This document shows, piece after piece, positions 15,888 to 24,480 of a stretch of DNA of 43,298 nt. This stretch comes from an uncultured Mycoplasmatota bacterium (GTDB lineage Bacteria; Bacillota_I; Bacilli_A; RF39; UBA660), in the NCBI GenBank assembly GCA_900547995.1, contig URIY01000009.1:1-43298 (forward strand), given 5' to 3'. The notes beneath the pieces are model-generated. The model was not told the origin of the DNA. It did not search any database and was given only the letters and a program-made list of their open reading frames with translations. The position numbers were made by a program, and so were the translations under genes. The first letter of the stretch is position 1. The number at the start of each line of letters is the position of its first letter.

Positions 15888-17138
15888 TTACCATCTAAAT
15901 CTAGTTTTATCATATAAATTTAATTTTTTTTCCTTCACATTGGAATAATATTTAGATATATATATATCCCCCATATTCTTATGTTCAGTTATAAAATTTT
16001 TCATAAAAGTAAGAATATCTTTTTCATTAATGTCAACTAAATGATTCTGAAATCTATATTGAACTAAACCACATACAAATTCTTTTACATAGCTAAATTT
16101 ACCAAAATCAATATGGCATGATACAACTCCATCTTTTGAAGTATAAAATGTAATATTTTTTTCAAGAAAATGCTCTTCACATAATACTATTGCAAACCCA
16201 TCTTGAACTAATTCATTAATGGTATTTGTACGTTTATACAAACTACAGTAACGTTCTTCCAGTTTATCCTTTCTAACTATAATTTTTGCTTTGTCTTCAT
16301 CATCCGTCCACCAAATATCACCTATAGCGCCACGCACCATTCTATCATATCTATGAGTGACTTTTTCATACATATATTCTTCATTTTCTACAACTGACAT
16401 AATTTGTTGTATTGCTTTGCCAATTAAATCTATATCAAATGTTGAATATTTTTCAAATAATTTATCAAAATCATTTAATTCTTTCTCCGCAGCAGTAATA
16501 TCTTCATTGCACTTAGTTATTTCTGAGTCATAGGATAGGACAATTTTCGCTGCCGCAAGTTGGATCTCCTTGTTTCTTTTGCATAAAAGATTTTCATATG
16601 TTTGTTGTGATGTTTTATACTTATCATGCAAATTAACAATCTCATCAAATAGTATTCTTGTTTCTGGTATTTTCTTTTCAGCTTTCATAGCTAACATTTT
16701 AGGTGCATTAAAAGGTAATCTTTGTAATTGTTGTTCCCATAAAAAATCATATGGAATTTCTAGACTTGATACTTCAGCCTTAAAATAAAGTGTACCAGAA
16801 CCAACTTTTAACTTCCATAAAACTTTTTCTTCATTATTTTGTATTATAGATATTTTAGCATTTTGGCAAGGATTACAGTTTAGTCCACTATACCCATTAT
16901 GTTGGTGAGGGTACCATCTATCAAATTCTAATTTTATAATTTGACCATTAATATTTGTAAACTTGACTTCCCCCCATTCGTTATAAAAATGTTTACTTAT
17001 CCCTAGTTTTTCTGATTCTTCATATAAATGGTGCTGATGAAATTTATACATAAAACTTTTTTTATCTTTTTTAGATAATACGATATTTTTAATTATATTA
17101 TAAAATTTTCCACTTTCTTCATGTTGTATTTCAATCAT
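15888..17138 (-). CDS. Large unknown protein with central coiled coil
   Basis: I cannot assign this 416-aa protein. Visible parts: an N-terminal region rich in aromatic and His residues (KFHQHHLYEE; FDRWYPHQHNGYSG) with a CNPCQN pair near residue 88-91; a lysine/glutamate-rich helical segment at about 155-230 likely to form a coiled coil; and a C-terminal region with GDIWWTDDEDKAKI and an FTLxHxD-like strand. There is no signal peptide or membrane segment. AAGGAAGTGA precedes the ATG at 17138. It is divergent from LysR 2, the usual arrangement for a LysR target. A 16-bp direct repeat (15869-15884 and 15907-15922) straddles its stop, suggesting a small duplication at the 3' end. Confidence 0.7.
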   Translation of the reverse strand: MIEIQHEESGKFYNIIKNIVLSKKDKKSFMYKFHQHHLYEESEKLGISKHFYNEWGEVKFTNINGQIIKLEFDRWYPHQHNGYSGLNCNPCQNAKISIIQNNEEKVLWKLKVGSGTLYFKAEVSSLEIPYDFLWEQQLQRLPFNAPKMLAMKAEKKIPETRILFDEIVNLHDKYKTSQQTYENLLCKRNKEIQLAAAKIVLSYDSEITKCNEDITAAEKELNDFDKLFEKYSTFDIDLIGKAIQQIMSVVENEEYMYEKVTHRYDRMVRGAIGDIWWTDDEDKAKIIVRKDKLEERYCSLYKRTNTINELVQDGFAIVLCEEHFLEKNITFYTSKDGVVSCHIDFGKFSYVKEFVCGLVQYRFQNHLVDINEKDILTFMKNFITEHKNMGDIYISKYYSNVKEKKLNLYDKTRFRW

Positions 17139-17227
17139 AATTTCACTTCCTTAATTGAATTATACAAGAAAATGTGATATAAGTATAATATATATTGTTT
17201 ATATTAATTATAAGGAGTGTTTATATT

Positions 17228-18118
17228 ATGAATATTAATTTAGATTTATATCGTATATTTTATGTAATTGCTAAAAGTGGAAGCATATCCGCAGCAGCTG
17301 AGACCCTTTTCATTTCTCAACCAGCAATTACTTTTCAAATAAAGAAATTAGAAGATCAATTAGGAATTAGTTTATTTACAAGAACAAAACATGGTGTTAT
17401 ATTAACTGACGATGGTAAAGTTTTATTTGATTACGTTAAAAATGGAATTGAAAGTATTACAAATGGTGAAAATGCATTATCTAATTTAAAAAATTTAGAA
17501 AGTGGTATTATCAGAATAGGTGCTTCAACTACAGTTTGTAGACATGTTGTAATGCCATATCTTGAAATATTTCATGAATTATACCCTAAAATTGATATTC
17601 AAATTGTTAATAATCTTACAAGTAATTTGCTTAAAGACTTAAGAAATGGAAACCTTGATATATTATTTTTAAATATGCCAATGGATGAAAATAAAGATTT
17701 AAAAATAATACCTATAACCAGTGTTCAGGATATCTTTGTGGGTAATAAAAAATATTATGATTTAACAAATGGGAAGTTAAACTTAAATAATTTAAATTCT
17801 TTTCCCCTAATTTTTCAAAAATTACCTTCAAATACACGTGCATATCTAAATAATTATTTGAAAAAGAATAATGTAAATTTAAAACCACAATTGGAAGTCG
17901 TAAGTTCCAATTTAATTATGGATTTAGTTAAAGCAGGATTTGGTATTGGATATGCAACTAAAGAATTTATAAAACCAGAACTAGACAATAAAACATTATA
18001 TGAAATTGAGATAACTCCTACAATACCTAAAAGATTTATTGGAATTGCTACCATAGATAAAAAGACACCAAATTACAGTGTCAAAAAATTAATTGAAATA
18101 GTAACTAGAAACAATTAA
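17228..18118 (+). CDS. LysR-type transcriptional regulator 2
   Basis: 296 aa, paralogous to LysR 1 over its whole length. The DNA-binding helix-turn-helix reads YRIFYVIAKSGSISAAAETL and FISQPAITFQIKKLEDQLG, followed by FTRTKHGVILTDDG. The effector domain keeps GIGYATKEFI and KKLIEI near the end. I start at the ATG at 17228 because AAGGAG lies 10 bases upstream; an in-frame ATG 33 bases earlier would place that site within the gene. It is divergent from the 416-aa unknown gene, about 90 bases apart, so it may control it. Confidence 0.92.
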   Translation: MNINLDLYRIFYVIAKSGSISAAAETLFISQPAITFQIKKLEDQLGISLFTRTKHGVILTDDGKVLFDYVKNGIESITNGENALSNLKNLESGIIRIGASTTVCRHVVMPYLEIFHELYPKIDIQIVNNLTSNLLKDLRNGNLDILFLNMPMDENKDLKIIPITSVQDIFVGNKKYYDLTNGKLNLNNLNSFPLIFQKLPSNTRAYLNNYLKKNNVNLKPQLEVVSSNLIMDLVKAGFGIGYATKEFIKPELDNKTLYEIEITPTIPKRFIGIATIDKKTPNYSVKKLIEIVTRNN

Positions 18119-18151
18119 TAACTATATGATAGAAATATTAAAATTTAATAT

Positions 18152-18200
18152 GAGACTAAATAAAGGAACTAAAAATCAATTATATCAGTCTCTTTTTATT
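18152..18200 (+). terminator. Probable terminator of LysR 2
   Basis: GAGACT (18152-18157) pairs with AGTCTC (18187-18192), followed by TTTTTATTT. The loop of 29 bases is large, so the hairpin is only moderately convincing. Confidence 0.45.
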
Positions 18201-18250
18201 TATAAAATTTTTTACTCCCTACTAACAATTAAAAACATTTCTATGAAAAT

Positions 18251-18343
18251 TTATTGCTTATAAAATTTTAGTTCCCAATCTATATAGCTAGCTGCATCTT
18301 CATAAAGAAATAATTCACATATGATAATTTTCCACAAATCCAT
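18251..18343 (-). CDS. Possible 30-aa ORF or gene remnant
   Basis: A short frame starting MDLWKIIICELF and ending WELKFYKQ lies 24 bases after the MFS gene's stop on the same strand. It has no ribosome-binding site, but its amino-acid mix is protein-like. It could be a small translated peptide, or the tail of a gene lost by deletion. No function can be given. Confidence 0.25.
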   Translation of the reverse strand: MDLWKIIICELFLYEDAASYIDWELKFYKQ

Positions 18344-18367
18344 TATATCAAAAAATTGATAGTATAC

Positions 18368-19582
18368 CTAATTCAAATTTAATTTTTCTTTTTTGATAAT
18401 TATTCCTAGCACTAAATATGATAGTACTGATATACCAAAAGTAATTTTTATAATATTATTGTTTTCACATAAAATTGTATATGACAATATAGGTAAAGTT
18501 GCTGTCACAATTCCTTCAATAAATCTTTCAAAAGTAACATATGATGTCTGCAACTTATCTTTTGCAGCCTCATATATGGCAACATTATCAAATATTTCAT
18601 AAGAACCATTTCCAATTCCTAGTAATATATATATAATTGGTAATATATATTTTAGTATTTCATTTGAAATCATGAACAAGTTTAAGAAACAAATAATATA
18701 TATCATACACATCGGTAAAAGTATAGCTTTCCAATTTCTATTGTTTGCTCGTTTAGCCCAAAACTTGCTCGATATTGCTTCTGATAAATTTATTATTATG
18801 TTTAAAATACTATAGTAAAAGTAACTTATATTTAAATATCTAAGTAAAAAAACGTTTAAATACATTATACCTATACCATTAGCAAATCTATTTACTCCAC
18901 ATATTATAAGAATCCTTTTAAAATTTTTATCTGTTGCTGGAATTTTTATCGTATCTTTTACTGTTATTTTTTCTTCTTTTATAGGTGGTTTATATGTAAA
19001 AATTCTTATTACAATATCTATAAAAGCAATTAAAAAAACAATTGAAAATAAAATCATAAATCCGTATAATTCATATCCGCTTTGAGTAAATTTATCTAAA
19101 ATAATTCCCATTAGTAAACTAAATGCTAAAACAACAGTATTTTTATACATATTTTTTGTTGCTGCAAACTTAGTTCTATCTTCCTTTTTTAATAACAACA
19201 TTCTCCAATTAACAAAGGTTATGTACCCCATCTCTCCTGTAACTGCATATATTGAAGCAAATATAAAAAATAATACTGTACGCATACCTATATCATTGGA
19301 TAAAAAGGGAATAATGGCAAAACAAACAGACGAAATCCTATATAAAGAATAATTGATTAAAACAACTTTTTTAGACTGCCCTATTCTAGAAAATAATGGA
19401 GCTGCAAAGATTTGTAATACATTAGTTATTGTATCCAAAACGGCATAAAATCCAATTGCAAAGTTTGATAAGCCTAAATATACAGCAAAAGCTGATATAA
19501 AAGATGTACTTGCTATTTTATTGTTTGCATTATCTAACACAGCTGAAGTCAAATATTTTTTGTATTCTTTGTTATAATTCAT
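18368..19582 (-). CDS. Major facilitator superfamily transporter
   Basis: A 404-aa protein with about 12 hydrophobic segments in two groups of six, split by a cytosolic loop near residues 190-220 (YKPPIKEEKITVKDTIKI). The loop between segments 2 and 3 (FSRIGQSKKVV) resembles the MFS A-motif position (GxxxDRxGRR) in degenerate form. AGGTGA precedes the ATG at 19582. The substrate is not evident; drug efflux or small-molecule export are possible. It stands alone, with long gene-poor DNA upstream. Confidence 0.8.
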   Translation of the reverse strand: MNYNKEYKKYLTSAVLDNANNKIASTSFISAFAVYLGLSNFAIGFYAVLDTITNVLQIFAAPLFSRIGQSKKVVLINYSLYRISSVCFAIIPFLSNDIGMRTVLFFIFASIYAVTGEMGYITFVNWRMLLLKKEDRTKFAATKNMYKNTVVLAFSLLMGIILDKFTQSGYELYGFMILFSIVFLIAFIDIVIRIFTYKPPIKEEKITVKDTIKIPATDKNFKRILIICGVNRFANGIGIMYLNVFLLRYLNISYFYYSILNIIINLSEAISSKFWAKRANNRNWKAILLPMCMIYIICFLNLFMISNEILKYILPIIYILLGIGNGSYEIFDNVAIYEAAKDKLQTSYVTFERFIEGIVTATLPILSYTILCENNNIIKITFGISVLSYLVLGIIIKKEKLNLN

Positions 19583-20004
19583 ATTTTCACCTATCTTACA
19601 TCTAAAATTTCATTACAGAAACGTAATTCAACTAAACATCTTAATCTATAATTTTATTGTCAATTTCTATAACATTTTCATAACTTTTAATTTAAAATAT
19701 TTAAAATTAACATCTATTCTATATAACACTTATAAGTTTATATTCTAGTACTATTTTTCAAAACGCCCCACAAGAATATATAATTTTTTCTTTATATTTT
19801 CCTTTTTAATAAATTTATATTATTCTAAGTGATATTTTTAGTAATTATCATAGTTAAAAATATTGAAACATATATTTCAATGACAATTACTATATGGTGC
19901 GATAATTAAGATAGTTCGAAACCATCACAACAAATAAATAAGCAATTTAATTCTATAATCATTATCCCATGAGTTTTACTAATTTTGATAAATTATTTTT
20001 ATAA
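19583..20004. other. Gene-free AT-rich region
   Basis: No credible reading frame is seen. The one notable element is the perfect 20-bp dyad ATTGAAA-CATATA-TTTCAAT at 19862-19881, which could be an operator. It lies nearly 300 bases before the MFS start, so a link to that gene is weak. Confidence 0.4.
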
Positions 20005-20041
20005 AAATGAAAAAGACCTAGGGATTCAAAAGTTTCCTAGG
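20005..20041 (-). terminator. Terminator downstream of the broken small gene
   Basis: On the minus strand CCTAGG (20036-20041) and CCTAGG (20017-20022) pair around a 13-base loop and are followed by TCTTTTTCATTTTT. Confidence 0.65.
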
Positions 20042-20088
20042 CACACCTCGATAGAGAGTATACACTATTTATTGATAAAATGCAATAC

Positions 20089-20136
20089 TTTTGAATAAAT
20101 TTGTTAATTATCTTTTGAATAAATTTGTTAATTATC
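20089..20136. repeat. Tandem 24-bp direct repeat
   Basis: Two identical head-to-tail copies (20089-20112 and 20113-20136) of a unit beginning TTTTGAATAAATTTG. The right copy includes the stop codon region of the broken small gene, so the repeat looks like a recent slippage duplication at its 3' end. Confidence 0.9.
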
Positions 20137-20362
20137 ATTTTTAGTTTTTCTTAATACTTTTACATTATCATTATTTTTTAATAATGATAATATTTCAATT
20201 TCTTCTTGCTTTATTTCATCAAGTGTTAAATTGAAATGGTTTGCCAATTCATCATCACTATAATTTTCTTGATATTTTAACATAATAAGGGATAATCCTC
20301 TGGAGATAATGATGATAATAGTTTATAAACTCATCTAAATTATCTTTGGCAATTTTACTCAT
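20128..20362 (-). pseudogene. Small gene interrupted by a frameshift
   Basis: AGAAAGGAGT stands before an ATG at 20362 that opens MSKIAKDNLDEFINYYHHY and then ends at a TAG at 20258 after 34 codons. A +1 shift near codon 20 joins this to a second frame reading SRGLSLIMLKYQENYSDDEL and ending at 20128, giving a protein of roughly 78 aa. The second frame also has its own ATG at 20283 but without a good ribosome-binding site (AGAGGA is 12 bases away). A clear upstream site and a terminator downstream suggest a once-intact small gene. Alternatives are two overlapping small genes, programmed frameshifting, or a sequencing error. No family is recognised. Confidence 0.5.
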
Positions 20363-20505
20363 GTGACTCCTTTCTAATAAATTTAACTAGCTAATTGATA
20401 TTTCAACTTGCAAGTGTATTATTAATTTTTAAAAATAGAACTACTTTCTAATTTATTTGAGAGTAGCTTTTATATTATCTCGAAAAGTTCGAGTATCAAT
20501 CAATC
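20363..20505. other. tRNA 3' flank
   Basis: Between the small broken gene and tRNA-Thr. On the minus strand CTCGAA-CTT-TTCGAG (6-bp hairpin) follows the tRNA by about 15 bases, and a weaker CTACT/AGTAG pairing ending in TATTTTT lies further on; one or both probably end the tRNA transcript. Confidence 0.4.
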
Positions 20506-20581
20506 TGGTGCCGAAAATAGGACTCGAACCTACGACCTGCTGATTACGAGACAGCTGCTCTACCAACTGAGCTATTTCGGC
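20506..20581 (-). tRNA. tRNA-Thr (anticodon CGU), CCA encoded
   Basis: Acceptor GCCGAAA (5' end at 20581) pairs with TTTCGGC, followed by discriminator A and encoded CCA (20506-20508). D arm GCTC-AGTTGGTAGA-GAGC, T arm with GGTTCGAGTCC, and anticodon loop CTCGTAA giving CGU, which reads ACG (Thr). The anticodon stem has one T-T mismatch next to the loop. The TaqMan-like similarity to other bacterial tRNA-Thr(CGU) is in the D and T arms and in the loop. It is a single tRNA, not part of an array. Confidence 0.95.
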
Positions 20582-20597
20582 ATACATCAACAATATA

Positions 20598-20626
20598 ATT
20601 GTATATCTTTTTATCATTTTTGACAA
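20598..20626 (-). promoter_or_regulatory. Promoter of tRNA-Thr
   Basis: TTGTCA (20621-20626) and TACAAT (20598-20603) on the minus strand with a 17-base spacer, about 17 bases upstream of the tRNA. Confidence 0.7.
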
Positions 20627-20672
20627 TATATATCGTATATAAAAAATTTTTTGGAAAATTTTATAAAAAAGA

Positions 20673-20701
20673 TTGACAAATTTTGCATTTTAGATTAGTA
20701 T
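20673..20701 (+). promoter_or_regulatory. Strong sigma-A promoter of a small transcript
   Basis: TTGACA (20673-20678), 17-base spacer, TAGTAT (20696-20701). Transcription would begin around 20708 and point away from the tRNA. No plus-strand gene lies downstream before the convergent pyruvate oxidoreductase gene. Confidence 0.7.
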
Positions 20702-20707
20702 AGTAAT

Positions 20708-20806
20708 CACCAATTCGAATTAGGCGAATTGGTGCTAGTATCACACTAGCCAACCCCTTTTTATTCTTTTATGAACTGTTCTCAGGGGGACAGTTCAGTT
20801 TTTTTA
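20708..20806 (+). ncRNA. Putative small RNA with competing hairpins
   Basis: From the promoter's start the RNA first forms a perfect 10-bp hairpin CACCAATTCG/CGAATTGGTG (20708-20734). Its 3' arm overlaps the 5' arm of a following hairpin, GCTAGT (20734-20739)/ACTAGC (20745-20750), which precedes CAACCCCTTTTT. A second terminator, GAACTGT (20773-20779)/ACAGTTC (20790-20796), then ends in seven T. No ORF is present. The overlapping arms look like an attenuator or switch but no downstream gene is controlled, so an independent small RNA is the simplest reading. No known family is recognised. Confidence 0.4.
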
Positions 20807-20815
20807 TATACAAAA

Positions 20816-20839
20816 AAGAATTGATATTTCGCAATTCTT
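20816..20839. terminator. Third terminator hairpin, bidirectional
   Basis: AAGAATTG (20816-20823)/CAATTCTT (20832-20839), with A tract on the left and T tract on the right, so it can act on either strand, including the transcript leaving the pyruvate oxidoreductase gene. Confidence 0.6.
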
Positions 20840-20853
20840 TTTCATAAGCGATT

Positions 20854-20883
20854 GGTGCTCCCCAGCACCCTTTTTATTCTTTA
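20854..20883 (+). terminator. Fourth terminator hairpin, related to the first
   Basis: GGTGCT-CCCC-AGCACC followed by CTTTTTATTCTTTA. The flanks GCGATTGGTGCT and CCCTTTTTATTCTTT recur around the first hairpin at 20725-20769, so the two elements are probably duplicates that have diverged in the loop. On the minus strand the same hairpin lies downstream of the pyruvate oxidoreductase gene. Confidence 0.55.
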
Positions 20884-20979
20884 GGAGGCATATTCTGCTA
20901 CCCTAAATTAATTATATTATAACTTGCCATTATTTAGCAATATATAATTTTTTTAAAGTGTCAAGGAGTCGTCAAATGC

Positions 20980-23900
20980 TTATTTTGTTTCTAGACTTTT
21001 ATAATATTCATATCTTTTAATAGCATTTTCTTTATTTTCTTTAAGTAATTCTTCTGCATGCTCTTTATTTATAACATTAAGCATTTTATATCTTGTTTGT
21101 TTACTTAAGAAATCACTGTATAAATCAAAATTTGGATTACAATCAATAATAAAGGTATTATTATCAGGATTTCTTCTAAATACAGGAAAATAACCACTTT
21201 CTACAGCTAGTTTTTCCATAGCAACACTATTTTTTAGTCCACCATCAATACCATGTGAAATACATGGACAATATGCGATTATAATAGATGGCCCATTATG
21301 ATTTTTGGCCTCATTAAATGTCTTTATTAGTTGCATTCCATTATATCCTAAACTAACCTGTGCAACATATGCATTGGGATATGCCATAGCAATACGTGCT
21401 AAATCTTTTTTAGATTGCTTTTTACCATTTGAAGCAAAGGCTGCAATAGCACCTTTAGGACTTGCTTTAGATGACTGTCCACCAGTATTGGAATAAACCT
21501 GTGTATCAAGAACTAAAATATTAATATTTTCATTGCTTGATAAAACATGATCTATACCACTAAAGCCAATATCATATGCCCAGCCATCTCCACCTATAGC
21601 CCATATAGTAGATGCTGTAATATAGTTTTTTAATTCTGTTAGTTCTTTTGGACAAACATCATAATTAATATTTTGATAAACCTTATTAGTTATTTCATAA
21701 TCATCACTATTATCTATCCATTCTTTAAATAATGGAGCATTTTCATTATCCATATTTTCGCTCATAATTTTATAAATACGTTTTCTAATTTTAGATATAC
21801 CAAGATATATACCAAAACCATACTCTGCATTATCTTCAAATAAAGAATTGGCCCATGGAATACTATATGGCGTAACAGGGGCACTTCCTCCATATATAGA
21901 TGAACAACCAGTTGCATTAGCAACAATAAGTTGTTTTCCAAATAACTGAGTTAATAACTTAATATATGCAGGTTCTCCGCAGCCACTACATGCTCCGCAA
22001 TAAGCAAACTTAGGTTTTACAAACTGACTACCTTTTATGGTACTTGTATTAAATAAATTCTTTTCTGTAACAAAGGTATTTAAATAATCAAACTCTTTTT
22101 GTTTACTATCTTTAGTATTTTCATCTAATTTGCAAGGTATTAAAGCCTTCTCCTTACTTGGACAAGTTTCAATACATACACCACATCCAGTACAATTTTT
22201 TATGGATAAAGAGACTGTATAATAATAATCTACCCCACCTACTTTTATTTTTGTTGCATTTCTTTTTATATCATCAGGCGCTTTACTATATTCTTCTTCA
22301 TTTAAAATAAATGGTCTTATAACACTATGTGGGCACACAAAGGAACACATATTACATTTTAGACAATTATCTGGAATATATTCAGGTACAATGTCAGCCA
22401 TACTTACCTTTCCTGAATTATTTTGACCAGGATCAAATACACCATCAGGATGATTTAAAAAGTCTGATGTTTTAAGTTCATTACCTTTTCTTTTTACCAT
22501 CATATCGTAAACACTTTTTTTATCAATATTTATACTTAAACCGTTATTTATATTATTTATTTTAATTTCTTCTAGATTAGCATTTACTAGTTCAATAGAT
22601 GAAATATTACTTTGAACAATATTTTCACCTTTTTTATAAAATTTATTTTTAATATATTCTTTTAACTTGTCACAAGCAAAGTCATAATCAATAATATCAA
22701 GTAATTTAATAATACATGTAGCCATAATCATACTTATTTTATTACCTAGTTCACATTTTCTAGCTAATTCGTAAGCATTTATCTTAAATACTTTTATATT
22801 TTTTTCTTTTATTATTTTTTTATTTTCATCTGTTAATATATTAGATAATTCTTCATTTGTTTTAGTTGTATTGATTAAAAAAATACCATTATTCATAATA
22901 TTTGACAAAATATCAAATTCTTCTAAATAGCTATCTTTTGAAAGAACTACTAATTTAGGATTTTGTACATAATATGTTGAACGTATTTTTTCATCACTAA
23001 ATCTTAAATGACTTTTTGTTACACCACCAGATTTTTTAGAATCATATTGAAAATAACCCTGTACTTTTTTATCAGTATTATCACCTATTAATTTAATTAA
23101 TGTTTTAGATGCACCAACCATTCCATCAGAGCCATAGCCATATATTAATAATTCTTCACTGGTTTTAATCTTATAGTTTTCATCAATATCTAAACTTAAA
23201 TTAGTTACATCATCATTAATACCAATCGTAAAATTATTTCTTGGATTATTAATTAACATATCATATACAGCTTTTATAGATGATGGTGGAACATCTTTAC
23301 TAGATAATCCATATCTACCACCATAAATATTAATATTTTTCTTACTTAAAGCAGATACAATATCTAAATATAATGGCTCACCAATACTTCCTTGTTCTTT
23401 AGTTCTATCTAAAACAGCAATATCTTTAACACTTTCTGGTAATACATCAATTAAATATTTGCTTGAAAAAGGTCTATATAAATGAACTTCTATTAAACCT
23501 ATCTTATAATCCTTACTAACTAAATCATCAATTACTTCTTTGATTGTTTCACAAACACTTCCCATTGCAACAATAACTTGTATAGGATCCTTAGAGCCAT
23601 AATAATTAAATGGTCTATAATTCATACCAGCCTTTTCATTTATTTTTTGCATATATTTATTTACAATGTCCGGAACATTATCATAGAATTTGTTTCTAAC
23701 CTCTGTTGCTTGAAAGTATATATCATCATTTTCAGCAGTACCTTTAGTAAAGGGGTTATTAATATTTAGTGCTCTATTTCTAAAATTTAAAAGAGCATCA
23801 TTATCCAATAATTCTTTATAGTCTTCACTCTCAAGTGTCTCTATTTTTTGTATTTCATGACTAGTACGAAAGCCGTCAAAAAAATGTAAAAATGGTAAAC

Positions 23901-24387
23901 TTGATTTAATCGCTGATAAATGAGCAACACCTGATAAATAAGATGCATCTTGTACAGATGATGATGCTAGCATGCAAAAGCCTGTACTTCTTACAGCATA
24001 TATATCTTGATGATCACCAAAAATTGATAAAGCATGAGTTGCTAAACTTCTTGCTGCTACATGTATAACACCTGGTAGCATTTCACCAGCTATTTTATAC
24101 ATATTAGGAATCATAAGCAGTAATCCTTGACTTGATGTAAAGGTTGTTGTAAGTACTCCTGATGATAAAGATCCGTGAACAACACCTGCAGCACCTGCTT
24201 CACTTTGCATTTCTATTACTTTAACATCATCACCAAAAATATTTTTTTTATAATTATTACTCCATTCATCCATATGTTCAGCCATTGGACTTGATGGAGT
24301 TATAGGGTATATTCCAGCAAGCTCCGTAAACATATAAGCCGTATTACTACATGCTTCATTTCCATCACATGTCATGATTTTTTTCAT
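20980..24387 (-). CDS. nifJ: Pyruvate:ferredoxin (flavodoxin) oxidoreductase
   Basis: Single-chain PFOR converts pyruvate, CoA and oxidised ferredoxin or flavodoxin to acetyl-CoA, CO2 and reduced carrier, in the cytosol. Domains in order: N-terminal pyrimidine-binding domain with YPITPSSPMAEHMDEW; transketolase-C and CoA-binding domains; two ferredoxin motifs, CLKCNMCSFVCPHSV and CTGCGVCIETCPSKE; and the C-terminal TPP domain with CGACSGCGEPAYIKLL, GGDGWAYDIGFSGIDHV and VYSNTGGQSSKASPKG. Length (about 1135 aa) is near normal. I start at ATG 24387, with AGGAG 10 bases upstream; an in-frame GTG at 24396 touches that site. It points to strictly or mainly anaerobic pyruvate metabolism. It stands alone as a transcript. 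Confidence 0.97.
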   Translation of the reverse strand: MKKIMTCDGNEACSNTAYMFTELAGIYPITPSSPMAEHMDEWSNNYKKNIFGDDVKVIEMQSEAGAAGVVHGSLSSGVLTTTFTSSQGLLLMIPNMYKIAGEMLPGVIHVAARSLATHALSIFGDHQDIYAVRSTGFCMLASSSVQDASYLSGVAHLSAIKSSLPFLHFFDGFRTSHEIQKIETLESEDYKELLDNDALLNFRNRALNINNPFTKGTAENDDIYFQATEVRNKFYDNVPDIVNKYMQKINEKAGMNYRPFNYYGSKDPIQVIVAMGSVCETIKEVIDDLVSKDYKIGLIEVHLYRPFSSKYLIDVLPESVKDIAVLDRTKEQGSIGEPLYLDIVSALSKKNINIYGGRYGLSSKDVPPSSIKAVYDMLINNPRNNFTIGINDDVTNLSLDIDENYKIKTSEELLIYGYGSDGMVGASKTLIKLIGDNTDKKVQGYFQYDSKKSGGVTKSHLRFSDEKIRSTYYVQNPKLVVLSKDSYLEEFDILSNIMNNGIFLINTTKTNEELSNILTDENKKIIKEKNIKVFKINAYELARKCELGNKISMIMATCIIKLLDIIDYDFACDKLKEYIKNKFYKKGENIVQSNISSIELVNANLEEIKINNINNGLSINIDKKSVYDMMVKRKGNELKTSDFLNHPDGVFDPGQNNSGKVSMADIVPEYIPDNCLKCNMCSFVCPHSVIRPFILNEEEYSKAPDDIKRNATKIKVGGVDYYYTVSLSIKNCTGCGVCIETCPSKEKALIPCKLDENTKDSKQKEFDYLNTFVTEKNLFNTSTIKGSQFVKPKFAYCGACSGCGEPAYIKLLTQLFGKQLIVANATGCSSIYGGSAPVTPYSIPWANSLFEDNAEYGFGIYLGISKIRKRIYKIMSENMDNENAPLFKEWIDNSDDYEITNKVYQNINYDVCPKELTELKNYITASTIWAIGGDGWAYDIGFSGIDHVLSSNENINILVLDTQVYSNTGGQSSKASPKGAIAAFASNGKKQSKKDLARIAMAYPNAYVAQVSLGYNGMQLIKTFNEAKNHNGPSIIIAYCPCISHGIDGGLKNSVAMEKLAVESGYFPVFRRNPDNNTFIIDCNPNFDLYSDFLSKQTRYKMLNVINKEHAEELLKENKENAIKRYEYYKSLETK

Positions 24388-24449
24388 AAAGTTCACTCTC
24401 CTAACTATAAATATATTATATAATAAATTACTCTTATTTTAAAGTTAAA

Positions 24450-24480
24450 GTAGAAAACAAGACAAAATTAGTCTTGTTTT
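24450..24480 (-). terminator. Terminator of the YtxH-like gene
   Basis: AAAACAAGAC/GTCTTGTTTT arms around TAATTTT on the minus strand, spanning the stop codon and running into CTACTTT. Confidence 0.7.

Noticed and set aside
15869..15922. Direct repeat as insertion-sequence target duplication
   Set aside because: The repeats lie within 55 bases of each other with no element between; a local duplication at the gene end is simpler.
19583..20127. Prophage or integrative element remnant
   Set aside because: No integrase, attachment repeats or phage genes are visible. The tRNA at 20506 has no duplicated 3' end in the window.
20089..20136. CRISPR or other repeat array
   Set aside because: Only two contiguous copies with no spacer; it is a simple tandem duplication. 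No CRISPR-like array is seen anywhere in the window.
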